Position numbers and translations under genes: made by a program. The notes below the pieces were generated by a model. The model searched no databases, was not told the origin of the DNA, and saw only the letters and a list, made by a program, of their open reading frames with translations. A stretch of DNA of 64,000 bases, taken from positions 1,302,001-1,366,000 of the forward strand of contig NZ_CP085336.1 in the NCBI RefSeq assembly GCF_020618475.1, in the 5' to 3' direction. The DNA comes from Haladaptatus halobius. GTDB lineage: Archaea > Halobacteriota > Halobacteria > Halobacteriales > Haladaptataceae. Below, in pieces: positions 18,863-28,424 of this stretch (position 1 is its first letter; each line of letters starts with the position of its first letter).

Positions 18863-20019
18863 GCGTCGACGAAGAACGGTTGGTCGATTTGACCGCGGAA
18901 CTGGTCGAGCGGGCGAGCGAGAATCCACCCGGAAATGAGCGTGCAGTCGCCGATTTCCTCGCGAACCGACTGCGTTCGTCTCCGGTGTCGTTCGACGTCG
19001 AACGATTCGAGGTCGAACCGAACCGCCCGAACGTCATCGCGCGTGCCGGCAACGCCGACGGGGAAACGATGCTCCTCGCAGGACACACGGACGTGGTCCC
19101 CGCGGATTCAGACGAGTGGTTCGGCGATCCCTACGCACTCCGACAAGAGACGGGGCGACTCGTCGGTCGGGGTGTATCCGACATGAAAGCCGCCATCGCC
19201 GCCAAAGTGCTCGTGGCCGAGGCAGTACTCTCGGCTGGGGCGGTCAACGGAGAAGTCATCCTCGCGTTCGTCGTCGATGAGGAGTGGAACGGCGCAGGCA
19301 TGCGAGCGCTCGTCGAACGAGGGATCACGGCCGACCACGCCATCATCGGAGAGCCAACAAACTTGGAGGTGTGTGTCGCGCAGAAAGGAGTCGTACGATA
19401 CCAACTTACCGTCCGAGGGATGAGTGCCCACTCTGGCCGCCCTGATCGCGGTGTGAACGCCATTACTGGGATGCGCCGGGTGCTTGACCGAATTGAAGAA
19501 CTTGATCAAGAAGTCCGCCGAACGACCTCGCATCAATTATTAGCGCCCGAAACGATCACCGTCACCGAATTCGAAGGCGGAATCGGGCCGAACGTCGTTC
19601 CCGACCGCGCCGTCGCCACGATCGACTGGCGGACGCTTCCCGGTCGTCACGAGAGAGTCGAAGCGTACGATAGGATGCTCGCAAATGCACTCAAGGGGGT
19701 GTCAGTCGACGGCAAGGAAGTGGACGTGACCCATGAGCGTCTCGTGTTTGCTCGGGCCGCCGAAATCCCGACCAATCACGCACTCGCGACCGCCGTCGTC
19801 GGGGCAGCGCAGGAGGCGGGCACGGACGTGAACACAGTTGGCTTCAATGCGGCGACGGATGCACGATTCCTAATTCACGATGCGGGAATTCCGACGGTAC
19901 TGTTTGGCCCCGGAAGCATCGAGGAGGATGCACACACTGTCGATGAATCGATTGCTATCGAGGACTTGGTTACGACGGCCCGCGTCTACGAATCGTCGAT
20001 TCGTCATTTACTCGCGTGA
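18859..20019 (+). CDS. M20-family metallo-deacylase (ArgE/DapE type)
   Basis: 386-aa di-zinc amidohydrolase. Metal and catalytic landmarks: 'LLAGHTDVVPADSDEW' (first His and a catalytic Asp two residues on), 'GRGVSDMKAAIAA' (bridging Asp), 'FVVDEEWNGAG' (the Glu-Glu pair), 'IIGEPTNLEVCVAQKG', and 'GPGSIEEDAHTVDES' (last His). The dimerisation domain lies around 'GMSAHSGRPDRGVNAI'. It probably removes an acyl group from an amino acid or cleaves a dipeptide, in line with its translational coupling to the upstream epimerase. Confidence 0.9.
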   Translation: MSVDEERLVDLTAELVERASENPPGNERAVADFLANRLRSSPVSFDVERFEVEPNRPNVIARAGNADGETMLLAGHTDVVPADSDEWFGDPYALRQETGRLVGRGVSDMKAAIAAKVLVAEAVLSAGAVNGEVILAFVVDEEWNGAGMRALVERGITADHAIIGEPTNLEVCVAQKGVVRYQLTVRGMSAHSGRPDRGVNAITGMRRVLDRIEELDQEVRRTTSHQLLAPETITVTEFEGGIGPNVVPDRAVATIDWRTLPGRHERVEAYDRMLANALKGVSVDGKEVDVTHERLVFARAAEIPTNHALATAVVGAAQEAGTDVNTVGFNAATDARFLIHDAGIPTVLFGPGSIEEDAHTVDESIAIEDLVTTARVYESSIRHLLA

Positions 20020-20146
20020 ATCGAAGGTGCCAACATGCGTTCTCTCGGCCAAGGTTGCTTCTCGGCCCGAGTGACAGTTCCGGGCGGAGCGTCGTTTTTG
20101 AGTAATACCAATCTACTTGGTTTCGAGAGACGAATGATCATCTACG

Positions 20147-21346
20147 ATGAATGGGAATCAGCCACCTCCGCATTCCAACATGCGTCTGGCGGAGCGAGTG
20201 AGCACTATCGAACGTTCGAAAATCCGCGTGATGTACGACTTGGCGCAAGAGGCCAATAACGAGGATCTCATCCACTTTGAGATATGGGAGCCCGACTTCG
20301 ATACACCGACGCACATCATAGAAGCGGTGACGGAAGCCGCACATGCTGGTGCCACCCATTACACTTCAAACGTTGGACTTCCAGCACTTCGAGAGGTTAT
20401 CGCGACGAAGATGGCAACGGAAAACGAAGTCGAAATCGATCCGGATCGGGAGGTCACGGTCACCAATGGGGCAATGGAAGCGTTGTATCTCGCACTCCAA
20501 GCCGTCGTTGCTCCCGGCGATGAGGTCGTCATACCAACTCCGGGGTGGCCGAACTATCGAAATCAAGTTCGACTCGCAGGGGGCGTGCCGGTATACGTCC
20601 CGCTTCCTGCGGATCGGGGATTCGAGATGGATGCCAGCCGAGTTACTGACGCGATCTCTGACGCGACTGCGGCGGTAATCATCTGCACGCCCTCGAATCC
20701 GACTGGTCGTGTGTACGACTTTGGCGAACTCGAAACAATCGTTCGAGCTGCGGCTTTACACGACGCGTACGTGATTATCGACGAAGTCTACGAAGGACTC
20801 ATCTTCGAGGGCTCCACACGAAGCGTTGCTGCAGAACCCGCCCACTTCGATACCGTCTTGAGCGTGAACTCGTGCTCGAAAAAATACGCGATGACTGGGT
20901 GGCGACTCGGCTGGTTGGCTGGGCCGGAGAGCGTCGTTCGAGCCGCCACCGTTCTCCACGAAAGTACGACGGCCTGCGCGCCGAGCGTCTCGCAACACGC
21001 AGCGATCGCAGCGCTTACAGGGTCTCAAAAGCCGATACGTGCGATGAAGGATGCGTACGAAATGCGCCGAGACTACCTTGTAGACCGCATCGCCGACATT
21101 CCTCACATCTCATGTCCTCGTCCGGAAGGCGGGTTTTACGCCTTCGTCGACGTGAGCGCACTCGATGGGTCGAGTTTCGAAATCGCAAAACGGCTACTCT
21201 ACGATCACGGCGTCGTGACGGCACCGGGAGACGGATTCGGGGACGCGGGCGAGGGGTACCTGCGACTGAGCTTTGCGACTGGTTTAGAACACGTAGAACG
21301 AGGCTGCGATCGCATCGAGACGATGGTTACATCGGAGAGAGAATAG
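20147..21346 (+). CDS. PLP-dependent aminotransferase, class I/II
   Basis: Fold-type I aspartate-aminotransferase-like enzyme, 399 aa. Seen are the substrate strand 'IHFEIWEPDFDTP', the PLP-phosphate region 'VTNGAMEALYLAL', 'CTPSNPTGRVYD', 'YVIIDEVYEG' and the Schiff-base lysine in 'NSCSKKYAMTGWRLGW'. An internal ATG at 20180 (MRLAERVSTI) is a plausible alternative start, since the eleven residues before it are Pro/Asn-rich. It follows the epimerase and deacylase genes by about 130 bases and could act on the amino acid they release. Confidence 0.9.
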   Translation: MNGNQPPPHSNMRLAERVSTIERSKIRVMYDLAQEANNEDLIHFEIWEPDFDTPTHIIEAVTEAAHAGATHYTSNVGLPALREVIATKMATENEVEIDPDREVTVTNGAMEALYLALQAVVAPGDEVVIPTPGWPNYRNQVRLAGGVPVYVPLPADRGFEMDASRVTDAISDATAAVIICTPSNPTGRVYDFGELETIVRAAALHDAYVIIDEVYEGLIFEGSTRSVAAEPAHFDTVLSVNSCSKKYAMTGWRLGWLAGPESVVRAATVLHESTTACAPSVSQHAAIAALTGSQKPIRAMKDAYEMRRDYLVDRIADIPHISCPRPEGGFYAFVDVSALDGSSFEIAKRLLYDHGVVTAPGDGFGDAGEGYLRLSFATGLEHVERGCDRIETMVTSERE

Positions 21347-21386
21347 CGGCGAAACACTCGGTACCAAGTATCGCGTTTACGCTAGT

Positions 21387-21818
21387 ATGTTCTCCGAACA
21401 AGAGAGACGATTCGTATCGAACGCACGCGTTGCCCGCCTCGCCACCCTCGATCAACACGGATCGCCGCACCTTGTCCCACTCTGTTTCGCACTCGTTGGC
21501 GATCGGCTCGTTTCCTCTATCGATGAAAAACCGAAATCCGTCGACGAAGACGCGCTGACGCGAGTGCGAAACATCCGACGAGATCCGCGTGTCGCGCTCG
21601 TCGTTGATCACTACACTGACGACTGGTCCCGGTTGGGATGGGTACAGATTCGGGGCGAGGCATCGATACAGGAATCGCACAATTCGATGCTCGATTCGGC
21701 CGTTCTTTCGCTCCGAGCAAAGTACCCCCAGTACAACGACCACCGTCTTGAAGAACGCCCGCTTATCGTAATCGAACCTCAGACGATCGTCTCATGGGGA
21801 GAGCTACGGCCCTCGTGA
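21387..21818 (+). CDS. F420-dependent PPOX-class flavin/deazaflavin protein
   Basis: 143-aa split-barrel protein of the pyridoxamine-phosphate-oxidase-like superfamily, close to the TIGR03668-type F420 proteins. Landmarks are 'FVSNARVARLATLDQHGSPHLVPLCFAL' at the N-terminus, 'VALVVDHYTDDWSRLGWVQIRGEA' in the middle and 'WGELRPS' at the end. Haloarchaea make F420, so F420H2 is a likely cofactor, but the reaction is unknown. It follows the aminotransferase by about 40 bases and probably belongs to the same transcript. Confidence 0.85.
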   Translation: MFSEQERRFVSNARVARLATLDQHGSPHLVPLCFALVGDRLVSSIDEKPKSVDEDALTRVRNIRRDPRVALVVDHYTDDWSRLGWVQIRGEASIQESHNSMLDSAVLSLRAKYPQYNDHRLEERPLIVIEPQTIVSWGELRPS

Positions 21819-22080
21819 AACATCTCAGGGTCACGCGTTGGGGCGCTCTCCGTGCGTATCTACTGGACATTGGTACGCCAAGTGTCTTGAGTAAGAAGCA
21901 AGTCGAACCATCCAGTCGCTGTCGCCCACGACCAGCATGAAACCGTGTTACATTACTCATGATCCATAAACTCACAAATTTGGTTTCCAGTAATCGTCTC
22001 GCTTCAGCACGAGTGTTTCCCGACGTTTTCGCGAATATAACGGATTCAAGCCGGGGTCAATCGGTTTCAACGTATCGGCC

Positions 22081-22147
22081 AAAATATATTTGTACTCATG
22101 GGACAACTATTTGTTAACATTTCCCTAGGGGTTTGCTAGGGAGGGGG
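22081..22147 (+). promoter_or_regulatory. Promoter and strong Shine-Dalgarno of the sugar ABC operon
   Basis: An AAAATATATT element at 22081-22090 fits an archaeal TATA box, and a GGGAGGGGG run at 22139-22147 sits eight bases before the ATG at 22156. A leadered transcript with an explicit ribosome-binding site is less usual in haloarchaea and suggests strong translation of the binding protein. The wider gap 21819-22080 shows nothing else. Confidence 0.6.
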
Positions 22148-22155
22148 AATCCAAA

Positions 22156-23463
22156 ATGACTCAACCAACCATGGAGAAAAGCGGTATTTCACGGCGAGCG
22201 TATCTGAAAGGCACGGGATGCGCAGGTGCTGTCGGAGTCTCTTTGCTTGCTGGCTGTACGGCTCGCGGGCAACAGGGAGACGGTTCCAACACGCTGGAGA
22301 TCGTGCACTGGTGGACGGCCGGCGGGGAAAAGCAGGCATTGCAAGCGCTGCTCGACGGATATACGAACAAATATCCGGACGTCCAGGTGCAGAATAATCC
22401 AGCACCGGGAGGAGCGGGAAGTGCACTCGACACGGTGATCAAAAACAGGGTTCTCAACCAAAATCCGCCGAGCACGTTCCAAATCTGGCCTGGACAATCG
22501 CTCGCACCGTACGTTCAGGGAAACGTTCTCAACAACGTCGGCGATAGCGTGTGGACTCAACAGGTCGAGAACGCGTACCTCGAGAGCGTCAGAAATGCGG
22601 CCAAGCCGGCGGGCGATTACGTCGCAGTCCCCCTGAACATTCACCGCCTGAACAACCTCTTTTATAACACGGACATCGTCAGGCAGGCAGGCGTCGATCC
22701 CCAATCGATTACCGATCCAGCGGCGCTAAACGATGCACTCAATACGGTGTCTTCGGAAACGAACGCGACGCCACTGGCTCACTCGACCCAAGAGGCGTGG
22801 ACGACACTCCAGCTCTGGGAAACCGTTTTCATCGGTTTGCACGGAAGTAATGCCTTCCTCGATCTCACTAGCGGGAACGTCGGGCAGCATCAAGGCCAGA
22901 TTAGACAGTCGCTTCAACAGGTAAAGCAGTATCGCACGCACTTCAACGAAGATGCTGGTTCCATATCCTGGGATCAGGCGAACAGCAAGGTCATAAACGG
23001 GGAGGCTGCGTTCGTCCAGCAGGGAGATTGGGCGGCCGGCCAGTACGAGGCCGCCGGAAACTTCGGATTCCAGCAGCAGTGGGACTACGTACCGTTTCCA
23101 GGAACGAACGGCGTGTACTCCATGGTGATGGACTCGTTCGTCTACCCGAAGAGCAATCCCTCGCCGGACGCGACTGAGAAGTTCCTCACTTACTGTGCGA
23201 CCGTCGACGCACAGAGGCGCTTTAACCCCGTCAAGGGGTCGATTCCGCCACGGACGGACGTTCCGACGGATCCGTTCGGTCCGTTCCTCCAAGCGCAGAT
23301 TCAGGATTTCAAGAACTCCCAGAGTCAGCCGACGACAATCGCGCACGGGTCGGCGGTCGTTCCTGAAGTGAAGAGCAACATGGAAGAGGCGTTCGCGGGC
23401 TTCACCGAGAGTTGGAACATCGATTCCACCGCCACGCGCATCAGGGACGCGTTCCAGGCGTAA
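22156..23463 (+). CDS. Sugar ABC transporter substrate-binding lipoprotein
   Basis: Family-1 extracellular solute-binding protein, 435 aa, of the glucose/maltose type. It has a Tat signal (SRRAYLKG) and a lipobox SLLAGC with the Cys at about residue 35. The mature part opens 'LEIVHWWTAGGEKQALQALL', typical of CUT1 glucose-type receptors, and includes 'GEAAFVQQGDWAAGQYEAAG'. First gene of a four-gene operon with two permeases and an ATPase. The 'HWWTAGGEK' start and 'VPLNIHRLNNLFYNTDI' are most like glucose/mannose receptors, but the exact sugar is uncertain. Confidence 0.92.
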   Translation: MTQPTMEKSGISRRAYLKGTGCAGAVGVSLLAGCTARGQQGDGSNTLEIVHWWTAGGEKQALQALLDGYTNKYPDVQVQNNPAPGGAGSALDTVIKNRVLNQNPPSTFQIWPGQSLAPYVQGNVLNNVGDSVWTQQVENAYLESVRNAAKPAGDYVAVPLNIHRLNNLFYNTDIVRQAGVDPQSITDPAALNDALNTVSSETNATPLAHSTQEAWTTLQLWETVFIGLHGSNAFLDLTSGNVGQHQGQIRQSLQQVKQYRTHFNEDAGSISWDQANSKVINGEAAFVQQGDWAAGQYEAAGNFGFQQQWDYVPFPGTNGVYSMVMDSFVYPKSNPSPDATEKFLTYCATVDAQRRFNPVKGSIPPRTDVPTDPFGPFLQAQIQDFKNSQSQPTTIAHGSAVVPEVKSNMEEAFAGFTESWNIDSTATRIRDAFQA

Positions 23464-23486
23464 GCCTGACTCCCAACCCGATCACT

Positions 23487-24482
23487 ATGAACCGCGTATT
23501 CGCCTGGCTGTACAGCCAATTCTCCGACCGCGACGATGCTCAAACCGATGGCGGAGCGGTGCCCACAGAGTCGACGCGATTCTCGGTCTCGGATCTCAGA
23601 GGGGTGGTGAAGGGTGATTTCGTTCGCGGGCTCGTTTTCTGGCTGCCACCAGCCCTGCTGATGGGCCTGTTCGTGTACGGTGCGGTTAGCTGGAACGCGC
23701 TTATCTCACTTACCGATTGGGCAGGATTCGGATCGCCCGATTACGGCTCGCTCGATTTCGAAATGTACGGTCGAATGGTTTCGGATGGCTCGTTCATCAG
23801 TGCCGCACGCAATACGTTCGTATTGCTCGTTGCGTTCACGGCCGTGTCGTTGGGGGTCGGACTCGTACTCGCGATCCTCGTCGACCAGGACATTCGAGGT
23901 AAAAACACTGTTCGGACGATTTACTTGTTGCCGATGAGCCTCTCGTTCGTGGTCACCGCCATCTTCTGGGCGTGGATGTACAATCCGACGAGCGGAATGA
24001 TTAACGTCCTGCTCCGTTCCGTTGGGCTCGGCTTTTTTGCGAACGATTGGATCAGCGATCCTCGAACGAAGCTCGCGGCGGTTATCTTCGCCTTGATGTG
24101 GCAGTTCAGCGGCTACTGTATGGTCGTCTACCTGGCCGGCCTCCGAGCGATTCCGACTGAACAGTTCGAGGCTGCCAGGATCGACGGAGCAAGTACGGTT
24201 CGAATGTATCGACGGGTGATCATCCCGCAGCTTCGAGCGTCGACGCTAAGCGGGGCGATAGTGCTGATGGTGTTCGCGCTCAAGGCGTTCGACTTTTTGT
24301 TCGTCATGTTCGGAGATACGCCGGGGCCGTCGGCGGACATCCTAGCCGTGATGATGTTCCGCGAAGCGTTCAGCTCGACGAACTGGGCTTACGGCTCTGC
24401 CATCGCGACCGTCCTGTTCGTCATGGCGCTCGTTATCATCGGCCCGTATCTACTATTCCAGTATCGACAGGGGGAGCTATGA
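23487..24482 (+). CDS. Sugar ABC permease (MalF-type)
   Basis: 331-aa inner-membrane permease with six or more hydrophobic segments. The EAA loop, 'EQFEAARIDGASTVRMYRRVIIPQL', contacts the ATPase. The start is the ATG at 23487; the longer reading frame upstream overlaps the binding protein and is not coding. The preceding gene ends 23 bases upstream, and the stop overlaps the next permease by four bases. Partner of the MalG-type permease that follows. Confidence 0.92.
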   Translation: MNRVFAWLYSQFSDRDDAQTDGGAVPTESTRFSVSDLRGVVKGDFVRGLVFWLPPALLMGLFVYGAVSWNALISLTDWAGFGSPDYGSLDFEMYGRMVSDGSFISAARNTFVLLVAFTAVSLGVGLVLAILVDQDIRGKNTVRTIYLLPMSLSFVVTAIFWAWMYNPTSGMINVLLRSVGLGFFANDWISDPRTKLAAVIFALMWQFSGYCMVVYLAGLRAIPTEQFEAARIDGASTVRMYRRVIIPQLRASTLSGAIVLMVFALKAFDFLFVMFGDTPGPSADILAVMMFREAFSSTNWAYGSAIATVLFVMALVIIGPYLLFQYRQGEL

Positions 24483-25405
24483 GCCTCGGTGAGCGATTCA
24501 GAGGCGGTAAGCGGGTTCGAAAGTGGATTACGCACATCACGTCCTGGCGCGTCGCCCTGTATGCGATACTGGTTGGGATGGTTCTGTTTTATCTGGCGCC
24601 GCTAGAGAGTGGATTTGTGACCGCGTTCAAGACCCAGGCGGCGTTCTTCGCGTCGACACCGTTCGTACCGCCATCGCCTGCCGGCTTCACCCTCGAACCG
24701 TGGTATCAGGCGTGGGGTCAGCTTCAAGGGCCACTTGGGAACGTGCGCGGAGCGATAGTGAACAGCCTCGTCCTCGTCATTCCGGCGACGATACTTTCGG
24801 GATTCCTCGGCTCGCTTGCGGGATACGGCCTAACGAACCTCGACTGGCGAGGCCAAACGGCGGTGTTCCTCCTGTTCGTCGCTGGCGTGTTCATTCCGTA
24901 CCAATCGGTACTCGTCCCGTTGACGCGGTTCTGGACCATCGTCGACATGCCATCGCTTCTCTCCGCAATCCCGGTCCTCGCCAGCCGGGCAGAACTAATC
25001 GAACTCATCATCACGCACACGGCGTACGGCATCCCGATCTGTACGATTTTGTTTCGATCGTACTACTCGAACTTCGACGAGCGGATGCTGGAGGCAGCCC
25101 GATTGGACGGTGCCTCCGCGTTCCGAATCTATCGGCGGATCATCCTCCCGCTCTCGACGCCGATGTTCGCAGTCGTATTCATCTATCAGTTCACGCAAAT
25201 TTGGAACGATCTCCTGTTTGCGTTAGTGCTTGTTTCGAATCCACAGAACGAAGTCATCACCCTCGCACTGAACAAGTTCCAGGGGTCGATGGTGCAACAG
25301 TACAATCTCCAGATGGCAGGCGCGTTCATCGCCGCATTCCCGACGTTGCTCATATACATCCTGTTCGGCGAACAGTTCGCGGAAGGGGTTACAGGAGAAA
25401 CGTAA
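24479..25405 (+). CDS. Sugar ABC permease (MalG-type)
   Basis: 308-aa second permease of the CUT1 sugar transporter. It has about six hydrophobic segments and the EAA loop 'DERMLEAARLDGASAFRIYRRIILPL'. The start overlaps the upstream permease (ATGA), and the downstream ATPase begins two bases after the stop, so the four genes form a single transcript. Confidence 0.92.
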   Translation: MSLGERFRGGKRVRKWITHITSWRVALYAILVGMVLFYLAPLESGFVTAFKTQAAFFASTPFVPPSPAGFTLEPWYQAWGQLQGPLGNVRGAIVNSLVLVIPATILSGFLGSLAGYGLTNLDWRGQTAVFLLFVAGVFIPYQSVLVPLTRFWTIVDMPSLLSAIPVLASRAELIELIITHTAYGIPICTILFRSYYSNFDERMLEAARLDGASAFRIYRRIILPLSTPMFAVVFIYQFTQIWNDLLFALVLVSNPQNEVITLALNKFQGSMVQQYNLQMAGAFIAAFPTLLIYILFGEQFAEGVTGET

Positions 25406-25407
25406 TT

Positions 25408-26562
25408 ATGGCAATACTCACACTTGACCACGTCACGAAAACGTTCACGGATAGCAAGAAAGACATCGTCGCCGTCAACGACGTGTCCATCGATATCGCT
25501 GACGGTGAGTTCCTCGTCCTTGTCGGTCCATCCGGCTGCGGAAAGACGACGGTGCTACGGATGATCGCGGGGTTAGAATCGCTCACCAGTGGTGAGATCC
25601 GTCTTGGCGGTGCGGTCATCAACGACGAGTCCCCAACGAACCGGAACATCGCGATGGTGTTCCAGAATTACGCGCTGTACCCGCACATGACCGTGCGTGA
25701 AAACATGCGGTTCGGTCTCGAGGAGTCGACGGACATCTCGGACGCCGATATAGATCGGAAGGTGCGAGAGACCGCGGAACTGCTTGATATTAGTGAGTTA
25801 CTCGATCGAAAACCCAAGGAACTCTCTGGTGGACAACAACAGCGGGTCGCACTCGGGCGTGCCATCGTTCGCGATCCCGCGGTGTTTTTGCTCGACGAAC
25901 CGCTCTCGAACTTGGACGCGAAACTCCGTGCACACATGCGTACAGAGCTCCAACGTATCCAAGAGGAACTAGGCGTGACGACAGTGTTCGTCACACATGA
26001 CCAGACGGAAGCGATGACGATGGGAGATCGCATCGCCGTTCTGAACGGCGGTGAACTCCAACAGGTCGGAACACCACTCGAGTGCTATCACACGCCCGCA
26101 AACCAGTTCGTCGCCGAGTTCATTGGAAGTCCTTCGATGAACTTCTTTGATATGGAGGTTCAGGGATCGCGGCTCATCTCGCAGACGGTTGACGGTCGAT
26201 TCGAATATCCCATCTCAGATGAAACGAGGGAAGCCATTGACGAGAGAACTGAAGTAGTTCTCGGAATCCGTCCGGAGGACATCGACGTGACCGAAGACGC
26301 CGATGGGTTTCATACGTTCGAGGCCGTCGTCGACGTCGTCGAGCCGAGGGGGAACGAGAACACCATCTATCTGACGTTCGACAGCGACACAAAGACCCCT
26401 GAAACGTTCATCGTCACCGTTGACGGTTTCATGCAGATCAGCGCCGGTCAGCCAGTTGCCGTACACATTCCGGAGGACGCCATCAACATCTTTGACGCAC
26501 AAACTGGCGAAACTCTTCGGCATAGAATCTTGACAGAGGATCTTTCCGTTACATCTACGTAA
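25408..26562 (+). CDS. Sugar ABC transporter ATPase (MsmX/UgpC/MalK-type)
   Basis: 384-aa ABC ATPase with Walker A GPSGCGKTT, signature LSGGQQQR, Walker B VFLLDEPLSNLDA and the H-loop in 'TVFVTHDQTEAMTMGDR'. A C-terminal TOBE/OB regulatory domain ('VVLGIRPEDIDV' onward) marks the CUT1 type. The start is the ATG at 25408, preceded by GGAG; a longer frame extending into the upstream permease is not coding. Last gene of the operon. Confidence 0.93.
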   Translation: MAILTLDHVTKTFTDSKKDIVAVNDVSIDIADGEFLVLVGPSGCGKTTVLRMIAGLESLTSGEIRLGGAVINDESPTNRNIAMVFQNYALYPHMTVRENMRFGLEESTDISDADIDRKVRETAELLDISELLDRKPKELSGGQQQRVALGRAIVRDPAVFLLDEPLSNLDAKLRAHMRTELQRIQEELGVTTVFVTHDQTEAMTMGDRIAVLNGGELQQVGTPLECYHTPANQFVAEFIGSPSMNFFDMEVQGSRLISQTVDGRFEYPISDETREAIDERTEVVLGIRPEDIDVTEDADGFHTFEAVVDVVEPRGNENTIYLTFDSDTKTPETFIVTVDGFMQISAGQPVAVHIPEDAINIFDAQTGETLRHRILTEDLSVTST

Positions 26563-26701
26563 TACGTAGGTGCGGAATGACAATCACCCTCAGATAATGA
26601 TGATCCGAACAAGAGTTCCACCTCCGATACAAGCCTTAGTTGGCAGAAGCGGGCATTAGTAAGCTACCCTCTCATTGATATCCGTTCAAGGAGTATCTAG
26701 T

Positions 26702-28176
26702 ATGGGAGATAAAATGAGTTCAGAGTATTCGACCAATCACCAGGGTTCAAGGCCTCGCGTTACACGGCGGAGGTTCGTGCGATCAGTTGGTGCACTAAGC
26801 GGAGTCGGTACCGCAGGAAGTTACGCATCGACCAGCGCCGCTCAGGGCGGAACAACTGTACAATGGGCTTCGAATACCGATTTCTGGGAACTTACAGAAA
26901 CGTTTCAGAACGCACTTTAGGAGTCTGGATTGGATAGGAGCATTTCGCTCGAAAATCCTCCCTGGGCCAGCTGAAACTACTGAAGTTGAGCAACAATACA
27001 CACGGTGGCTTTCAGCCAATTTAGAAGAACCCAACCTTCTAATGACGGATAGCGGCTGACGCTAGATCTCATTATCCGACAACAACTGCTCAATTTGAGC
27101 GAACATCTTCCCAACGAGCTGGTGAAACGAATTGAAGCCGACTATTTCGAGACGAGCCTCTCGACGGCGAAAGGGCCAAACGGCAACCTCTACGCAGTTC
27201 CGCTCTATCCCGACTTTCCGACGATGTTGTATCGAAAAGACTTGGTCGAAAAGGCGGGGTACGATCCAGATGGAGAAAACTGGGCGACGAACTCCATCAG
27301 GTGGAAGCAATTCTCCCGCGTCACTCGTGATGTACTTGACCGCAACAAGAACATCCCGTATGGCTTCACCTTCCAAGCGAGCCAATACGAAGGACTTTCC
27401 TGTTGTGATTTTAACGAATTTATGACGAGTTGGGGTGGTGCATATTTTGGAGGTCGGAAATACCTCTTCGGACCAGTTGGCAAGAGGCCAATCACCGTGA
27501 ACACCCAGCCAACAATCGATTCGCTGCGAATGATTAGGACATTTATGAATGGACAGAACGACGAAGTCGCACTCGATGGGTATGCCGGAGGGATCGTTCC
27601 CCGAGCAGTCCTGTCCTGGATTGAAGATACGTCGCTGGGGCCATTTCTCAATGGTAATGCTGTGATGCATCGCAATTGGCCGTACGCCATCCTCAGTGCT
27701 GGTGATAAGAGCGCATTCGGTACCGATTTAGGGGTTATGCCAATTCCATACGCAGTCACGGAGCAACAGGTAAAATATCCCGGGACGGGTGGGCCGACTG
27801 CTGCGCTCGGTGGGTGGCACGTCGCAGTCAATCCTCACACCAAAAATTGAAAGAAACTTTACAAATTGTCGAAGCAATGACGCAAGAACACTTCCAACTA
27901 ACACTCCTCCGAAATATCGGGTTGTTGCCACCGGATCAAACGCTCTTCCAATCGAAGCAAGCAAAGCAAGTACCAGTGATGGGGCGATATTTGGACTCGC
28001 TGCGCATTGCAGGAGAGAACGCGCTTCCACGCCCCGTTACGGTTGCTTGGGTACAGGAATCACAAAAGATCGCTCAGAATGTTCACGCAGCATACTCCGG
28101 ACTTACTTCACCAGAGCAAGCGATGGCCGAGTTGGAATCCCAACTACGGCTCATCGAAAACTACAACGAAACATGA
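26702..28176 (+). pseudogene. Broken second sugar-binding protein gene
   Basis: Remains of a Tat-exported family-1 solute-binding protein. The first piece (26702-26920) has a Tat signal ('TRRRFVRSVGALSGVG') and 'TVQWASNTDFWELTETFQNAL', then a stop. The middle continues in other frames: 'QYTRWLSANLEEPNLL' and 'MTDSG' near 26994-27056, stopped by TGA where a Trp is likely, then a long open stretch 27060-27850 with 'LYAVPLYPDFPTMLYRKDLVEKAGYD' style receptor sequence, and finally 27850-28176 in another frame. At least three disruptions exist. It is a paralogue of the intact receptor at 22156 by type but not by close identity. The next gene is not an ABC component, so it looks like an orphan relic. 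Confidence 0.85.
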
Positions 28177-28424
28177 TATTGATTCGTGTTTTGAATTATT
28201 GTAAATTTTATCCTTCTCAGTTGTCACATACGGTCGCCTTGCCTGCCATCCAGCGAACCATTTTCGAGGAATCACAGCTGACTTGCAGGGTTTCCTGTAA
28301 ACAGTCTTCGTTCACGTGGGGCGTAGTGAACCGGCGCACCCCCGAATACTCCGCCGAGGGTGTTTCCGATGAAGACGGGAATCTAAGACCTACGTAGCAC
28401 ACCGAAGAACTACGCTATCACATC

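Noticed and set aside
24523..25407. N-terminal extension of the sugar ATPase frame
   Set aside because: It overlaps the MalG-type permease in another frame; the ATPase domain begins at the ATG at 25408 with a GGAG site.
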